Positions 1 through 5,362 of a DNA stretch of 6,159 bases are shown here, piece after piece. The position numbers and the translations under genes were made by a program. The first letter of the stretch is position 1; each line of letters opens with the position of its first letter. Origin of the DNA: Clostridia bacterium. GTDB lineage: Bacteria; Bacillota; Clostridia; Oscillospirales; CAG-272. Under the pieces are notes generated by a model that was not told the DNA's origin, did no database searches, and was given only the letters and a program-made list of their open reading frames with translations. The stretch lies in contig JAFTXB010000113.1 of assembly GCA_017461825.1 (NCBI GenBank), positions 1-6,159 of the forward strand, in the 5' to 3' direction.

Positions 1-40
1 ATTTAATTGTAAATATTTCTCGAATGTTTATTCAAGACTA

Positions 41-69
41 TTGACTTACATCGTAATTATATGTATAAT
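41..69 (+). promoter_or_regulatory. Promoter of the AbiE operon
   Basis: A -35 box TTGACT (41-46) and a -10 box TATAAT (64-69) are separated by exactly 17 bases, about 30 bases before the first start codon. A 7-bp inverted repeat (TATAATA at 64-70, TATTATA at 80-86) overlaps the -10 and the presumed transcription start. AbiEi proteins are known to repress their own operon by binding inverted repeats, so this could be the operator. The stretch is so AT-rich that the repeat may be chance. Confidence 0.75.
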
Positions 70-101
70 ATTATTAAGTTATTATAATCGAGGGGGAGTG
101 T

Positions 102-695
102 ATGGATTACATGACGGAACTCATCGCTATTGCAAAATCGCATGGCGGAATTATTGAAACGAAAATAGCAGCTCAATACGGCATCTCCAAAGCGATGCTT
201 TATAAATTATGCAAAGAAGATAAAATCCATCGCATTGTAAAGGGACAGTACATTCTTCCCGAAGATATGCAAGATGAGTTGCTGGCTATCAGTAACCGTT
301 CTAAAAAGGTGATCTTTTCTCACGAAACCGCGCTTTTCCTTCATGGGATTTCTGACCGTACTCCATTTGAGCATACGGTTACTGCACCGTCCGGTTGTAT
401 TCCGTCTGCGGCAATTCAATCTGAATGCAAAGTGTATTACATCAAGCCGGAATTGTTTGAGCTTGGCAAAAGCATGCTGAAAACACCTGCCGGAAATGAT
501 GTTCCTGTATACGATCTTGAACGCACGATCTGTGATGTAGTTCGCAGCCGCAACAAGTTGGGAACAGAAACATTCCTCGCTGCTTTAAAGCTATATGCGG
601 CTAACCCAGGGAAAGATTTGAACAAATTAAACTCTTACGCAAAAAAGATGCGGGTGTTTAATGTCCTGCGTCAGTATTTGGAGGTACTTCTGTGA
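102..695 (+). CDS. AbiEi-like antitoxin of a type IV toxin-antitoxin system
   Basis: This 197-residue protein matches the AbiEi/AbiEi_4 antitoxin pattern. An N-terminal winged helix-turn-helix (about residues 5-50, with helix GISKAMLYKLCKE) is followed by a linker and a C-terminal domain. That domain carries two recognisable family segments, SHETALFLHGISDRTP (73-88) and YDLERTICD (137-145). Family knowledge: AbiEi proteins repress their operon through the N-terminal domain and counteract the AbiEii toxin without forming a stable complex with it. The ATG at 102 is chosen because AGGGGGAG (91-98) lies just upstream; the second ATG at 111 is too far from it. The stop codon overlaps the start of the toxin gene by four bases (GTGA, 692-695), implying translational coupling. 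The gene looks intact and the pairing makes the call firm. The symbol is left blank because homologues have varied names. Confidence 0.9.
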   Translation: MDYMTELIAIAKSHGGIIETKIAAQYGISKAMLYKLCKEDKIHRIVKGQYILPEDMQDELLAISNRSKKVIFSHETALFLHGISDRTPFEHTVTAPSGCIPSAAIQSECKVYYIKPELFELGKSMLKTPAGNDVPVYDLERTICDVVRSRNKLGTETFLAALKLYAANPGKDLNKLNSYAKKMRVFNVLRQYLEVLL

Positions 696-1516
696 GTAAA
701 GCAATGAGTTTGAAAGCGAAAATTCGTAACATCGCCAAACAAAAGAATATCCCTGCGCAGGTCATTTTGCAAAATTATATGTTTGAACGTCTGCTCGTCC
801 GTCTTTCTGCTTCCGAATACAAAGAGAAATTTGTGTTAAAGGGAGGCATGTTGGTAGCAGCGATTGTTGGGATCGACAACCGCGCAACAATGGATATGGA
901 CACCACTCTCAAAAATCTCCCCCTTACACCGGAAGCAATTCGCTGTGCGTTGGAAAATATCTGTGATATCGCATTTGATGATGGCATTGTATTCGAGATC
1001 GGGACAATTTCTCCCATCCGCGAAGATGATAGGTACGGCGGATACCGTGTCATGCTAAACGCCAAGTTTGATACTCTGCTGACTCCACTCAGCATTGATG
1101 TATCTACCGGTGACGCGATTACACCCCATGCGGTGCAGTACAACTTTTCTGAAATTTTTGACGATGAAAAATCCTACCAGTTGTGGGCATACAACATTGA
1201 AACCGTTATGGCAGAAAAGGTAGAAACTATTTTGCGTCGTGGAGTGTTCAACACTCGTCCAAGAGATTTTTACGATGTCTATATACTGACCACAACCCAG
1301 AAATTTGATAAGACAGTGTTTTCGGATGCGTTGCGTGCAACTGCAAGCCACCGTGGAACTACTCCGCAGATCGAGGATGTCCCCGATATTCTCCACAACA
1401 TCGAAAAAAGCCCTGAACTTCAAACTATGTGGAACAAATATCGCAAGCAGTTCACATACGCCGCAAACATTGAGTACGACCGGATTATGGCTGTACTGAA
1501 AACTCTGACGGAGTAA
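692..1516 (+). CDS. AbiEii-family nucleotidyltransferase toxin
   Basis: This 274-residue protein is a nucleotidyltransferase-fold toxin (AbiEii/MenT type). Visible motifs follow the family order: LKGGM (49-53, the GG nucleotide-binding turn), R64-A-T66-M-D68-M-D70 (metal-binding DxD after the conserved R and T), IDVS (135-138, a likely third acidic residue at D136), AEK (174-176), and RPRDFYD (189-195, the R..D.YD motif). Family knowledge: AbiEii was described as an abortive-infection phage-resistance toxin, and the related mycobacterial MenT3 adds pyrimidines to tRNA 3' ends and blocks translation. The start is the GTG at 692, served by GGAGG (680-684) inside the antitoxin gene. An ATG at 704 is a less likely start. 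All motif residues are present, so the toxin is probably active. Its target here is unknown. Confidence 0.92.
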   Translation: MSKAMSLKAKIRNIAKQKNIPAQVILQNYMFERLLVRLSASEYKEKFVLKGGMLVAAIVGIDNRATMDMDTTLKNLPLTPEAIRCALENICDIAFDDGIVFEIGTISPIREDDRYGGYRVMLNAKFDTLLTPLSIDVSTGDAITPHAVQYNFSEIFDDEKSYQLWAYNIETVMAEKVETILRRGVFNTRPRDFYDVYILTTTQKFDKTVFSDALRATASHRGTTPQIEDVPDILHNIEKSPELQTMWNKYRKQFTYAANIEYDRIMAVLKTLTE

Positions 1517-1613
1517 TAAGAACTCAAATATAAGAAAATTTTTTCAAAAAATACCAAACCAATTCCGTTTTTTTGACACTATATAAGTGAAGGGAACGCA
1601 AAAACGGCGTAAT

Positions 1614-1645
1614 TCAACCAAAAAGACAGTTTCGTCAACCAAAAA
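1614..1645 (+). repeat. 11-bp direct repeat upstream of promoter
   Basis: TCAACCAAAAA occurs at 1614-1624 and again, identically, at 1635-1645. The 21-bp period is two helical turns, so both copies face the same side of the DNA. The second copy ends five bases before the -35 box. The arrangement is what one expects of paired binding sites for a transcription factor. The factor is not identifiable. Confidence 0.6.
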
Positions 1646-1690
1646 TTGATTGACAAATGCAATAGTATGCATTATAATATAGTCAATCAA
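1646..1690 (+). promoter_or_regulatory. Promoter inside nested inverted repeats
   Basis: A consensus -35 TTGACA (1650-1655) and -10 TATAAT (1673-1678) are 17 bases apart. An outer perfect 9-bp inverted repeat (TTGATTGAC at 1646-1654, GTCAATCAA at 1682-1690) brackets the whole core promoter. An inner perfect 6-bp repeat (AATGCA at 1656-1661, TGCATT at 1668-1673) fills the spacer. Such a strong promoter enclosed by dyad symmetry is likely to be repressor-controlled; that is inference. Confidence 0.85.
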
Positions 1691-1707
1691 AGCAATCGGA
1701 GGTTTTT

Positions 1708-2403
1708 ATGAACGAGAAAAACGGATACAAGCAGTATATCAATTACTTCAAAAAATGGGATGGTGCCGCCATGCTGGGCATCATCATGATGGTGGTCGGA
1801 TTTTTGTTTTTATGGCTCGGATGGTCATTTACTTCTTATATTTTGATGATCATCGGACTTGTCGGCGGTTTGATCGTATTCCTCTACGGCAGTATCGGAC
1901 GTAAGCATGAAGCCGATTTTCAAAACGAGATTGCGCATCACGTGGAAAAGCTCTCTTTCCGTGAATTGGAGGAGGATCCTCATTTCCGCGGCCGTGTGCC
2001 GAAGGAAAAGATCGAGGAGCGCGTGTTTGAAGCGTTTGATCTTCACGATGGGCTCTACATCAAGCCCATGAAAAACGCAAGTTTGTGCTCTTCGGATTAC
2101 ACATACGCCAAAATGCTGTTTTTAAACGATGCGTTTTATATCAAAACCCTCTCCTTCTCTTTTGTTTCGGATCAAAAAGAGACCGCAACCTACGAGATCT
2201 ACTATGAAACGCTTGAAGATGTGACCGTTGAGCGCGACCGCAAAACCGTCACCACCGTCAACAATAAAAAATTCTTGGCAAAGACCTGTTTCCTGTGTCT
2301 GACCTACGATGGCGGAAAGCAGCTGCTCCTGCCCGCAAAGGACGACATTTACACCGATGAATTTGCCGAAAACCTCAAGCGGAAATATATTGAAAAGATA
2401 TAA
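1708..2403 (+). CDS. Two-helix membrane protein of unknown function
   Basis: The 231-residue product is not recognised as a named family. It has a short basic and aromatic N-terminus, two adjacent hydrophobic helices (about residues 20-39 and 43-63, glycine-rich, joined by a very short turn), and a long soluble C-terminal part of about 165 residues. That part starts with a charged, probably helical stretch (66-105, rich in E, K and R) and continues with alternating hydrophobic and polar segments (about 115-215) that suggest a beta-rich domain, perhaps PH-like. The turn is so short that both ends of the protein should lie on the same side, and the charge suggests the cytoplasm. GGAGG (1698-1702) sits five bases before the ATG. 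The gene is monocistronic, between its own promoter and a terminator. A sensing or stress-related membrane role is possible, but nothing in the sequence fixes it. Confidence 0.8.
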   Translation: MNEKNGYKQYINYFKKWDGAAMLGIIMMVVGFLFLWLGWSFTSYILMIIGLVGGLIVFLYGSIGRKHEADFQNEIAHHVEKLSFRELEEDPHFRGRVPKEKIEERVFEAFDLHDGLYIKPMKNASLCSSDYTYAKMLFLNDAFYIKTLSFSFVSDQKETATYEIYYETLEDVTVERDRKTVTTVNNKKFLAKTCFLCLTYDGGKQLLLPAKDDIYTDEFAENLKRKYIEKI

Positions 2404-2414
2404 CCGAGCGAAAT

Positions 2415-2446
2415 CGGGGATGCCTCAAACTTATGAGACATCCCCG
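2415..2446. terminator. Hairpin terminator between convergent genes
   Basis: A 13-bp stem (2415-2427 with 2434-2446) has a single C-A mismatch and a six-base loop (AACTTA). On the plus strand it is followed by a T-rich stretch (2447-2463). It sits between the stop of the membrane-protein gene and the stop of the convergent Doc gene. On the minus strand the downstream T-run is weak, so it should work mainly for the plus-strand gene. Confidence 0.8.
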
Positions 2447-2455
2447 TTCTGCTTT

Positions 2456-2830
2456 TTATTTTGTTTGCTTCAGCCACTCGAGCAACGCATCGTATCGCAT
2501 CTCACCTGCCGCAACAGCCAAGCCCACTCGCGCAAGCTCTGCCGAGGTCGTGTTGAGCTCAATGCCGTTGAGCCTCAAAAAGACCAACATCACAAGCATT
2601 CCAATGCGCTTGTTTCCGTCGACAAAGGCATGATTGGCGATCAGAGAAAATCCCAGCCGTGCCGCCTTTTCGCTGACCGTTGGATAAAGTTCCGCGCCGT
2701 CAAAGGTTGCAAAAGCCGACTCCAAAGCGGCATTCAAAAGCCCCGCGTCGCGCAAGCCCGGATCTCCGCCGGTCTCCTCGGTCAGCATCTGATGAAGCAA
2801 CAGTACCTGTCTTTGTTCAAGCCTCTTCAT
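2456..2830 (-). CDS. doc: Doc-type (death-on-curing, Fic fold) toxin
   Basis: The product has 124 residues, close to the 126 of the P1 Doc protein. The Fic/Doc active-site motif is intact: HAFVDGNKRIG (residues 67-77), with catalytic H67, acidic D71 and the nucleotide-binding GNKR segment. The N-terminal GDPGLRDAGLLNAAL segment (22-36) is also typical of Doc. Family knowledge: Doc uses ATP to phosphorylate EF-Tu and so halts translation, whereas other Fic enzymes AMPylate their targets. The ATG at 2830 overlaps the stop of the preceding small gene (ATGA, 2827-2830). GAGGAG (2839-2844) inside that gene gives an 8-base spacing. This coupling is the usual antitoxin-then-toxin layout. The gene appears complete, and the toxin assignment is firm although the target is inferred. 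Confidence 0.93.
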   Translation of the reverse strand: MKRLEQRQVLLLHQMLTEETGGDPGLRDAGLLNAALESAFATFDGAELYPTVSEKAARLGFSLIANHAFVDGNKRIGMLVMLVFLRLNGIELNTTSAELARVGLAVAAGEMRYDALLEWLKQTK

Positions 2831-2964
2831 TTTGCCAACTCCTCAAACGCCACGCGGTATTTTTGCAGGATCTCGGCGGCAACCTCCAAAACCAGCTCGT
2901 CCCGTTCGGTCATTTCCGTCTCGAGTGCGCAAGTTTCCTCTCTCTGCTTTTGATCATCCTTCAT
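2827..2964 (-). CDS. Small (45-residue) putative antitoxin to the Doc toxin
   Basis: This short gene immediately precedes doc and overlaps it by four bases. Its 45-residue product starts with a very polar segment (MKDDQKQREETCALETE) and ends in a probable amphipathic helix (about 22-44, finishing AFEELAK). In Phd-type antitoxins a C-terminal helix neutralises Doc while an N-terminal Phd/YefM domain binds DNA. Only a helix of the first kind could be present here; there is no room for the DNA-binding domain. The start is fixed by GGAGGAGGGG (2972-2981), seven bases upstream, and by the promoter beyond it. A longer reading in the same frame would run into the SIMPL gene on another frame and is not credible. 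The antitoxin role is inferred from position, overlap and the helix, not from a family match. Confidence 0.75.
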   Translation of the reverse strand: MKDDQKQREETCALETEMTERDELVLEVAAEILQKYRVAFEELAK

Positions 2965-2991
2965 TCCCGATCCCCTCCTCCTATCGATATG

Positions 2992-3020
2992 ATTATACTC
3001 GATTTTAGGGGGAATGTCAA
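2992..3020 (-). promoter_or_regulatory. Promoter of the antitoxin-doc operon
   Basis: On the minus strand, TTGACA (3015-3020) and TATAAT (2992-2997) are both perfect consensus and 17 bases apart. The -35 begins six bases past the SIMPL stop codon. An imperfect palindrome (ATCGATAT at 2983-2990, ATACTCGAT at 2995-3003) covers the -10 and could be an operator. Confidence 0.88.
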
Positions 3021-3025
3021 GCGTT

Positions 3026-3655
3026 TTATCGCAAAAAACAAGCCTCAACCGAACATTCCACGCGCACAGTCGGCGTAGTGCTTTTTCCATGGGGGTAGCT
3101 GTAAGGACAGCAAAAAGCCCCCATATCACGGATGCCGCAGGGTTCACCCAAGCACCCCAACACCGCCGCACGCATTTTTGCATCGGCAACAGCCGCCTTT
3201 AGTGCCTCCGCCTCATAGGGGGCGGTGTCGCGGCAAAGGTAGGCGACCTCACCGACAGCACTCACGCCCGCATCATGCAGGATTGAAACGATCGCGTCGA
3301 TCTCCGATACACGGTCTGTCACAAGAGAGAAACAGCGCGTCACACAAAAGCGCACCCCCGAATAGCCTTCATGGGTGTAAAATCCTTCCTCGGTAAGAGT
3401 TCCGTATTCGCCCAACGCCTCGCGCACATGGGCGAGTGTTTCGTCGGCTTCGGCTTGCGCATGCTTGACCGTACGTGAGTAGCCTGCAATTTCAAAGCGT
3501 ATCACCGCGCTGTCGGCAGGTGCCTCTACCTCGGCGTTCCCCATCACCGTCACTCTGTTCCCGTGTTCTTCCTCGGCAAAAGCAGGCAACAGTCCCACAA
3601 CTCCCAAAACCGACATGCACACCAGTGTGCCTGCTATGATCCGTAATTTTTTCAT
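3026..3655 (-). CDS. Exported SIMPL-domain (DUF541) protein
   Basis: This is a 209-residue secreted protein. It has a classical signal peptide (MKKLR, a hydrophobic core to about residue 23, then PAFA with likely cleavage after A27). The mature part fits the SIMPL/DUF541 family: it opens with VTVMGNAEVEAPADSAVIRF, a typical family start, and later shows the conserved helix and strand pattern (AEADETLAHVREAL; EALKAAVADAKMRAAVLG). The family's function is poorly defined: envelope or periplasmic proteins such as the E. coli YggE type, linked to oxidative stress, and BP26 of Brucella, which forms rings. The start is the ATG at 3655, with GGAGG (3661-3665) five bases upstream; an ATG ten codons earlier lacks such a site. 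The mature region has nine cysteines, which is unusual. No terminator is visible after the gene. The toxin-antitoxin promoter starts six bases beyond its stop. Confidence 0.85.
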   Translation of the reverse strand: MKKLRIIAGTLVCMSVLGVVGLLPAFAEEEHGNRVTVMGNAEVEAPADSAVIRFEIAGYSRTVKHAQAEADETLAHVREALGEYGTLTEEGFYTHEGYSGVRFCVTRCFSLVTDRVSEIDAIVSILHDAGVSAVGEVAYLCRDTAPYEAEALKAAVADAKMRAAVLGCLGEPCGIRDMGAFCCPYSYPHGKSTTPTVRVECSVEACFLR

Positions 3656-3659
3656 ACTT

Positions 3660-3673
3660 GCCTCCGCAGAGGC
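3660..3673 (-). promoter_or_regulatory. Small hairpin holding the SIMPL ribosome binding site
   Basis: GCCTC (3660-3664) and GAGGC (3669-3673) form a perfect 5-bp dyad with a four-base loop. On the minus strand this hairpin contains most of the GGAGG that serves the SIMPL start codon. It shares three bases (3671-3673) with the larger hairpin at 3671-3706, so the two cannot both form fully. Control of translation by this switch is inference. Confidence 0.4.
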
Positions 3674-3706
3674 AACACCGCACATCTTTGATGACGCGAT
3701 GTTGCC
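3671..3706. repeat. Hairpin containing a partial copy of the MITE end
   Basis: GGCAACACCGCACA (3671-3684) is identical over 14 bases to the left end of the adjacent element (3726-3739). The segment folds on itself: GGCAACACCGC (3671-3681) pairs with GCGATGTTGCC (3696-3706) with one mismatch, and inside it CATC (3683-3686) pairs with GATG (3690-3693). It may be a collapsed, internally deleted copy of the element, or a third recognition end. It lies just upstream of the SIMPL ribosome binding site. Confidence 0.6.
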
Positions 3707-3721
3707 CCCAAATTTGATATA

Positions 3722-3902
3722 TTAAGGCAACACCGCACAATTCCGATTGCGCAAATACGCCGTCAGATTTTTCGTCAAACAAACCAAATCGAAGCAGGCA
3801 ATAGTTGACCTATTGCCAATGAGATTTGTGAAGTGTGACGGAAAAGATGCAAGTAGTTGCGTGATCAAGGTATTAGCCGCGAATTGTGCGGTATTGCCTT
3901 AA
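3722..3902. mobile_element. 181-bp MITE-like element
   Basis: The ends (3722-3743 and 3881-3902) are inverted repeats, 21 of 22 bases identical: TTAAGGCAA, then C or T, then ACCGCACAATTC. Near the centre is a perfect 8-bp hairpin, GGCAATAG (3797-3804) with CTATTGCC (3810-3817), whose arm starts like the element ends. No protein is encoded. Short length, terminal inverted repeats, inner symmetry and lack of coding capacity fit a non-autonomous miniature element moved by a transposase in trans. Each end carries TTAA, so a TA or TTAA target duplication (as for IS630/mariner-like elements) is possible but cannot be separated from the repeat itself. It lies between the SIMPL gene and rpsT, upstream of both. 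Confidence 0.75.
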
Positions 3903-3960
3903 GTATGCGCAAAAACGAAAAAATGTTACCTGTCAGTTCTTTCCTTAAAAAATGGGCAAA

Positions 3961-4026
3961 TTTTTTAAAAAAATAAAAAGTTTTTTTCAAAAAGGTATTG
4001 CAATTTGGAGAAAATTGTGATAAAAT
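3961..4026 (+). promoter_or_regulatory. rpsT promoter with A-tract UP-like element
   Basis: The -35 TTGCAA (3998-4003) and -10 TAAAAT (4021-4026) are 17 bases apart. TG at 4018-4019 makes an extended -10. Phased A and T tracts (about 3961-3997) lie directly upstream and resemble the UP elements of strong ribosomal promoters. The MITE ends about 60 bases before these tracts, so the core promoter is untouched. Confidence 0.8.
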
Positions 4027-4042
4027 ATCATGGTATATGGAT

Positions 4043-4077
4043 GAAAGCCGTGCGCACCCTCTCAGGCGCCGCTTTTC
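4043..4077 (+). promoter_or_regulatory. Leader hairpin of the rpsT mRNA
   Basis: In the roughly 85-base leader, GAAAGC (4043-4048) pairs with GCTTTTC (4071-4077, one bulge) and GCGC (4052-4055) with GCGC (4066-4069), with a ten-base loop. S20 controls its own translation in E. coli. Whether this hairpin serves that purpose here is speculative. Confidence 0.35.
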
Positions 4078-4117
4078 AAGTATCATTTCTTCAAAAATTT
4101 AAGGGAGGTGAACACAA

Positions 4118-4384
4118 ATGCCGAACATCAAGTCCGCAAAGAAGAGAGTAAAGGTAATTGAAACCAAAACTCTGCAAAACAAAATGCACCGTACCGCACT
4201 CAAAACCGAGATGAAGAAGTACGACGCAGCTTTGGCTTCGGGCGACATGGCAGCCGCACAGGCAGCTTACAAAGCAGCTGTAAAGAAGGTTGACCAGGCA
4301 GCAGCTTACGGAATCATCCACAAGAATGCCGCAGCTCACAAGAAGAGCCAGTTTACAAAGAAGCTCAACGCACTGAACAAGTAA
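4118..4384 (+). CDS. rpsT: Small ribosomal subunit protein S20
   Basis: The 88-residue product is a full-length S20. It begins MPNIKSAKKRVKVIETKTLQ, the family signature, continues with long basic helices, and has the conserved K-V-D-x-A-x-x-x-G-I-I-H-K-N-x-A-x-x-x-K-S region near residues 55-75. S20 is a helical-bundle primary binder of 16S rRNA in the body of the 30S subunit, needed for early assembly. A strong GGGAGGTG (4103-4110) sits seven bases before the ATG. Its own promoter and terminator make it monocistronic, as is common for rpsT in Firmicutes. It is the only obvious core gene in the window and anchors the locus on the chromosome. Confidence 0.98.
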   Translation: MPNIKSAKKRVKVIETKTLQNKMHRTALKTEMKKYDAALASGDMAAAQAAYKAAVKKVDQAAAYGIIHKNAAAHKKSQFTKKLNALNK

Positions 4385-4422
4385 TCAGGTCGAACGGAAT
4401 AACCCACCGAACGGCAACGAAA

Positions 4423-4480
4423 AATGGCTGTCCAATTGCACAAGCTAATGTGCAGGGAGACAGCCATTCTTCTTTTTTTT
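4423..4480. terminator. Strong bidirectional terminator after rpsT
   Basis: A 10-bp perfect outer stem (AATGGCTGTC at 4423-4432, GACAGCCATT at 4459-4468), an internal loop and a 6-bp inner stem (TGCACA at 4437-4442, TGTGCA at 4449-4454) are followed by a T-run at 4469-4480. On the minus strand the hairpin is followed by five Ts, so it can also end the convergent hydrolase gene, which stops at 4483. Confidence 0.92.
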
Positions 4481-4482
4481 CG

Positions 4483-5352
4483 CTACATGTCGTAGGTGGC
4501 AACAAAATCGGCAAAATCGTTGCGTCCGCACCCCGTCCATGCAACCACGCGCCCGCTGTCGGGAACCGCCATCAGCATCTGCCCGCGCATCCCCCCTTTT
4601 CCATATGCCAGCCCATTGCACTTGGGCTTGAGCTCATACCCCCGAGAGAGGACGGTATCCACCCATTCCCGCGAGAGAATGCGCGTTTCCTTGTACAGCC
4701 CCCCGCTAAGGTAGATCGCGCCAAGCTTTAAAAGCTCCTCCACGCGGATATACAAGCCCGTGGCACCCATCGTGTGCCCCATGGGACAGTGGCTCCACGC
4801 TGCCTCGCGGCAACCCGTGGGCAAAAACAAATGCCGCCACAAAAAATCGTCCGTTCCCATCCCTGCGCGCTTTTCCACAATGCGCGAGAGCAAATAATAT
4901 GCGGCGTCGGTGTAGGTCGAGCGCAGAAGGTCAAACGAGGGATCGATCGGCGCGTTCAGAACATAGGCAAGATAGTCCTCGCCAAACTCGGTCGCGTCGT
5001 GCGTGTCGATATCAAGAAAACCGCCGCTAAGCCCCACACGGTGCAAAAGAAGCATCTCAACAGTAGTCTTATCCCAAATGGGATCATAGGTCCGAGGGAG
5101 CTCGTCGGCAAGAATATCGGTCAGGATCTCATCGGTGGAGAGCAAGCCGCGATCCCAAAGCAAGCCGACGGCTGTCACGATATACGCCTTTGCAACCGAA
5201 TACACGTTTTGGCAGGGATTGGTGCGTGTCAGCGCCCTATGTTCGTATACGCCGTTGCGGTATTCCCCGATAAAAAATACGTTTGCGCCCTCTCTATTAT
5301 TGATCTCTTCAACAAAATCATCCAAAAAATTTCTCACGACATGATCCTCCAT
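4483..5352 (-). CDS. Serine hydrolase of the beta-lactamase/PBP-C fold
   Basis: The 289-residue product shows the class C beta-lactamase/DD-peptidase-like fold. The nucleophile motif SVAK (S52 to K55) is followed by a helix (AYIVTAVGLLWDRGLLSTDE) typical of the family, a LLLHRVGLSGG segment (101-111) corresponding to the usual LL.HTSGL, YTD (147-149) at the Y-x-N position, and WTG (272-274) where KTG/HTG is expected. There is no signal peptide, so it is probably cytoplasmic and acts as an esterase or amidase rather than in cell-wall synthesis; the substrate is unknown. The length is shorter than secreted members. Start: no ribosome site precedes the ATG at 5352, and the presumed transcript start is only about 15 bases upstream. 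GGAGG (5346-5350) within codons 1-3 would instead serve a GTG at 5337 (codon 6), giving 284 residues. I regard that as at least as likely. Confidence 0.88.
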   Translation of the reverse strand: MEDHVVRNFLDDFVEEINNREGANVFFIGEYRNGVYEHRALTRTNPCQNVYSVAKAYIVTAVGLLWDRGLLSTDEILTDILADELPRTYDPIWDKTTVEMLLLHRVGLSGGFLDIDTHDATEFGEDYLAYVLNAPIDPSFDLLRSTYTDAAYYLLSRIVEKRAGMGTDDFLWRHLFLPTGCREAAWSHCPMGHTMGATGLYIRVEELLKLGAIYLSGGLYKETRILSREWVDTVLSRGYELKPKCNGLAYGKGGMRGQMLMAVPDSGRVVAWTGCGRNDFADFVATYDM

Positions 5353-5362
5353 AAAACAGATC

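Larger units (their letters stand above)
1517..1707. other. Intergenic region between the AbiE operon and the membrane-protein gene
   Basis: No gene is visible here. An inverted repeat (CCGTTTTT at 1565-1572, AAAAACGG at 1600-1607) with a 27-base loop could fold after the operon, but no T-run follows it, so it is a poor terminator candidate. The right half holds direct repeats and a promoter, listed separately. Confidence 0.6.

Noticed and set aside
1573..1600. TTGACA at 1573-1578 as a promoter -35
   Set aside because: No -10 lies at the proper distance; the TATATAAG-like sequence is only a few bases away.
1565..1607. Inverted repeat after the AbiE operon as a terminator
   Set aside because: The loop is 27 bases, the stem is A/T-dominated and no T-run follows, so it is not a convincing intrinsic terminator.
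2309..2953. Plus-strand open frame of 214 codons
   Set aside because: It lies opposite the Doc and antitoxin genes, crosses the terminator at 2415-2446, has no ribosome site and no recognisable domain.
2965..3189. Longer N-terminal extension of the small antitoxin frame (to 3189, minus strand)
   Set aside because: The extension overlaps the SIMPL gene in another frame and spans the promoter and ribosome site that serve the 45-residue version.
3671..3902. CRISPR array from the repeated GGCAACACCGCACA copies
   Set aside because: Only two direct copies and one inverted copy exist, with no regular spacers; inverted ends and an inner hairpin fit a MITE better.
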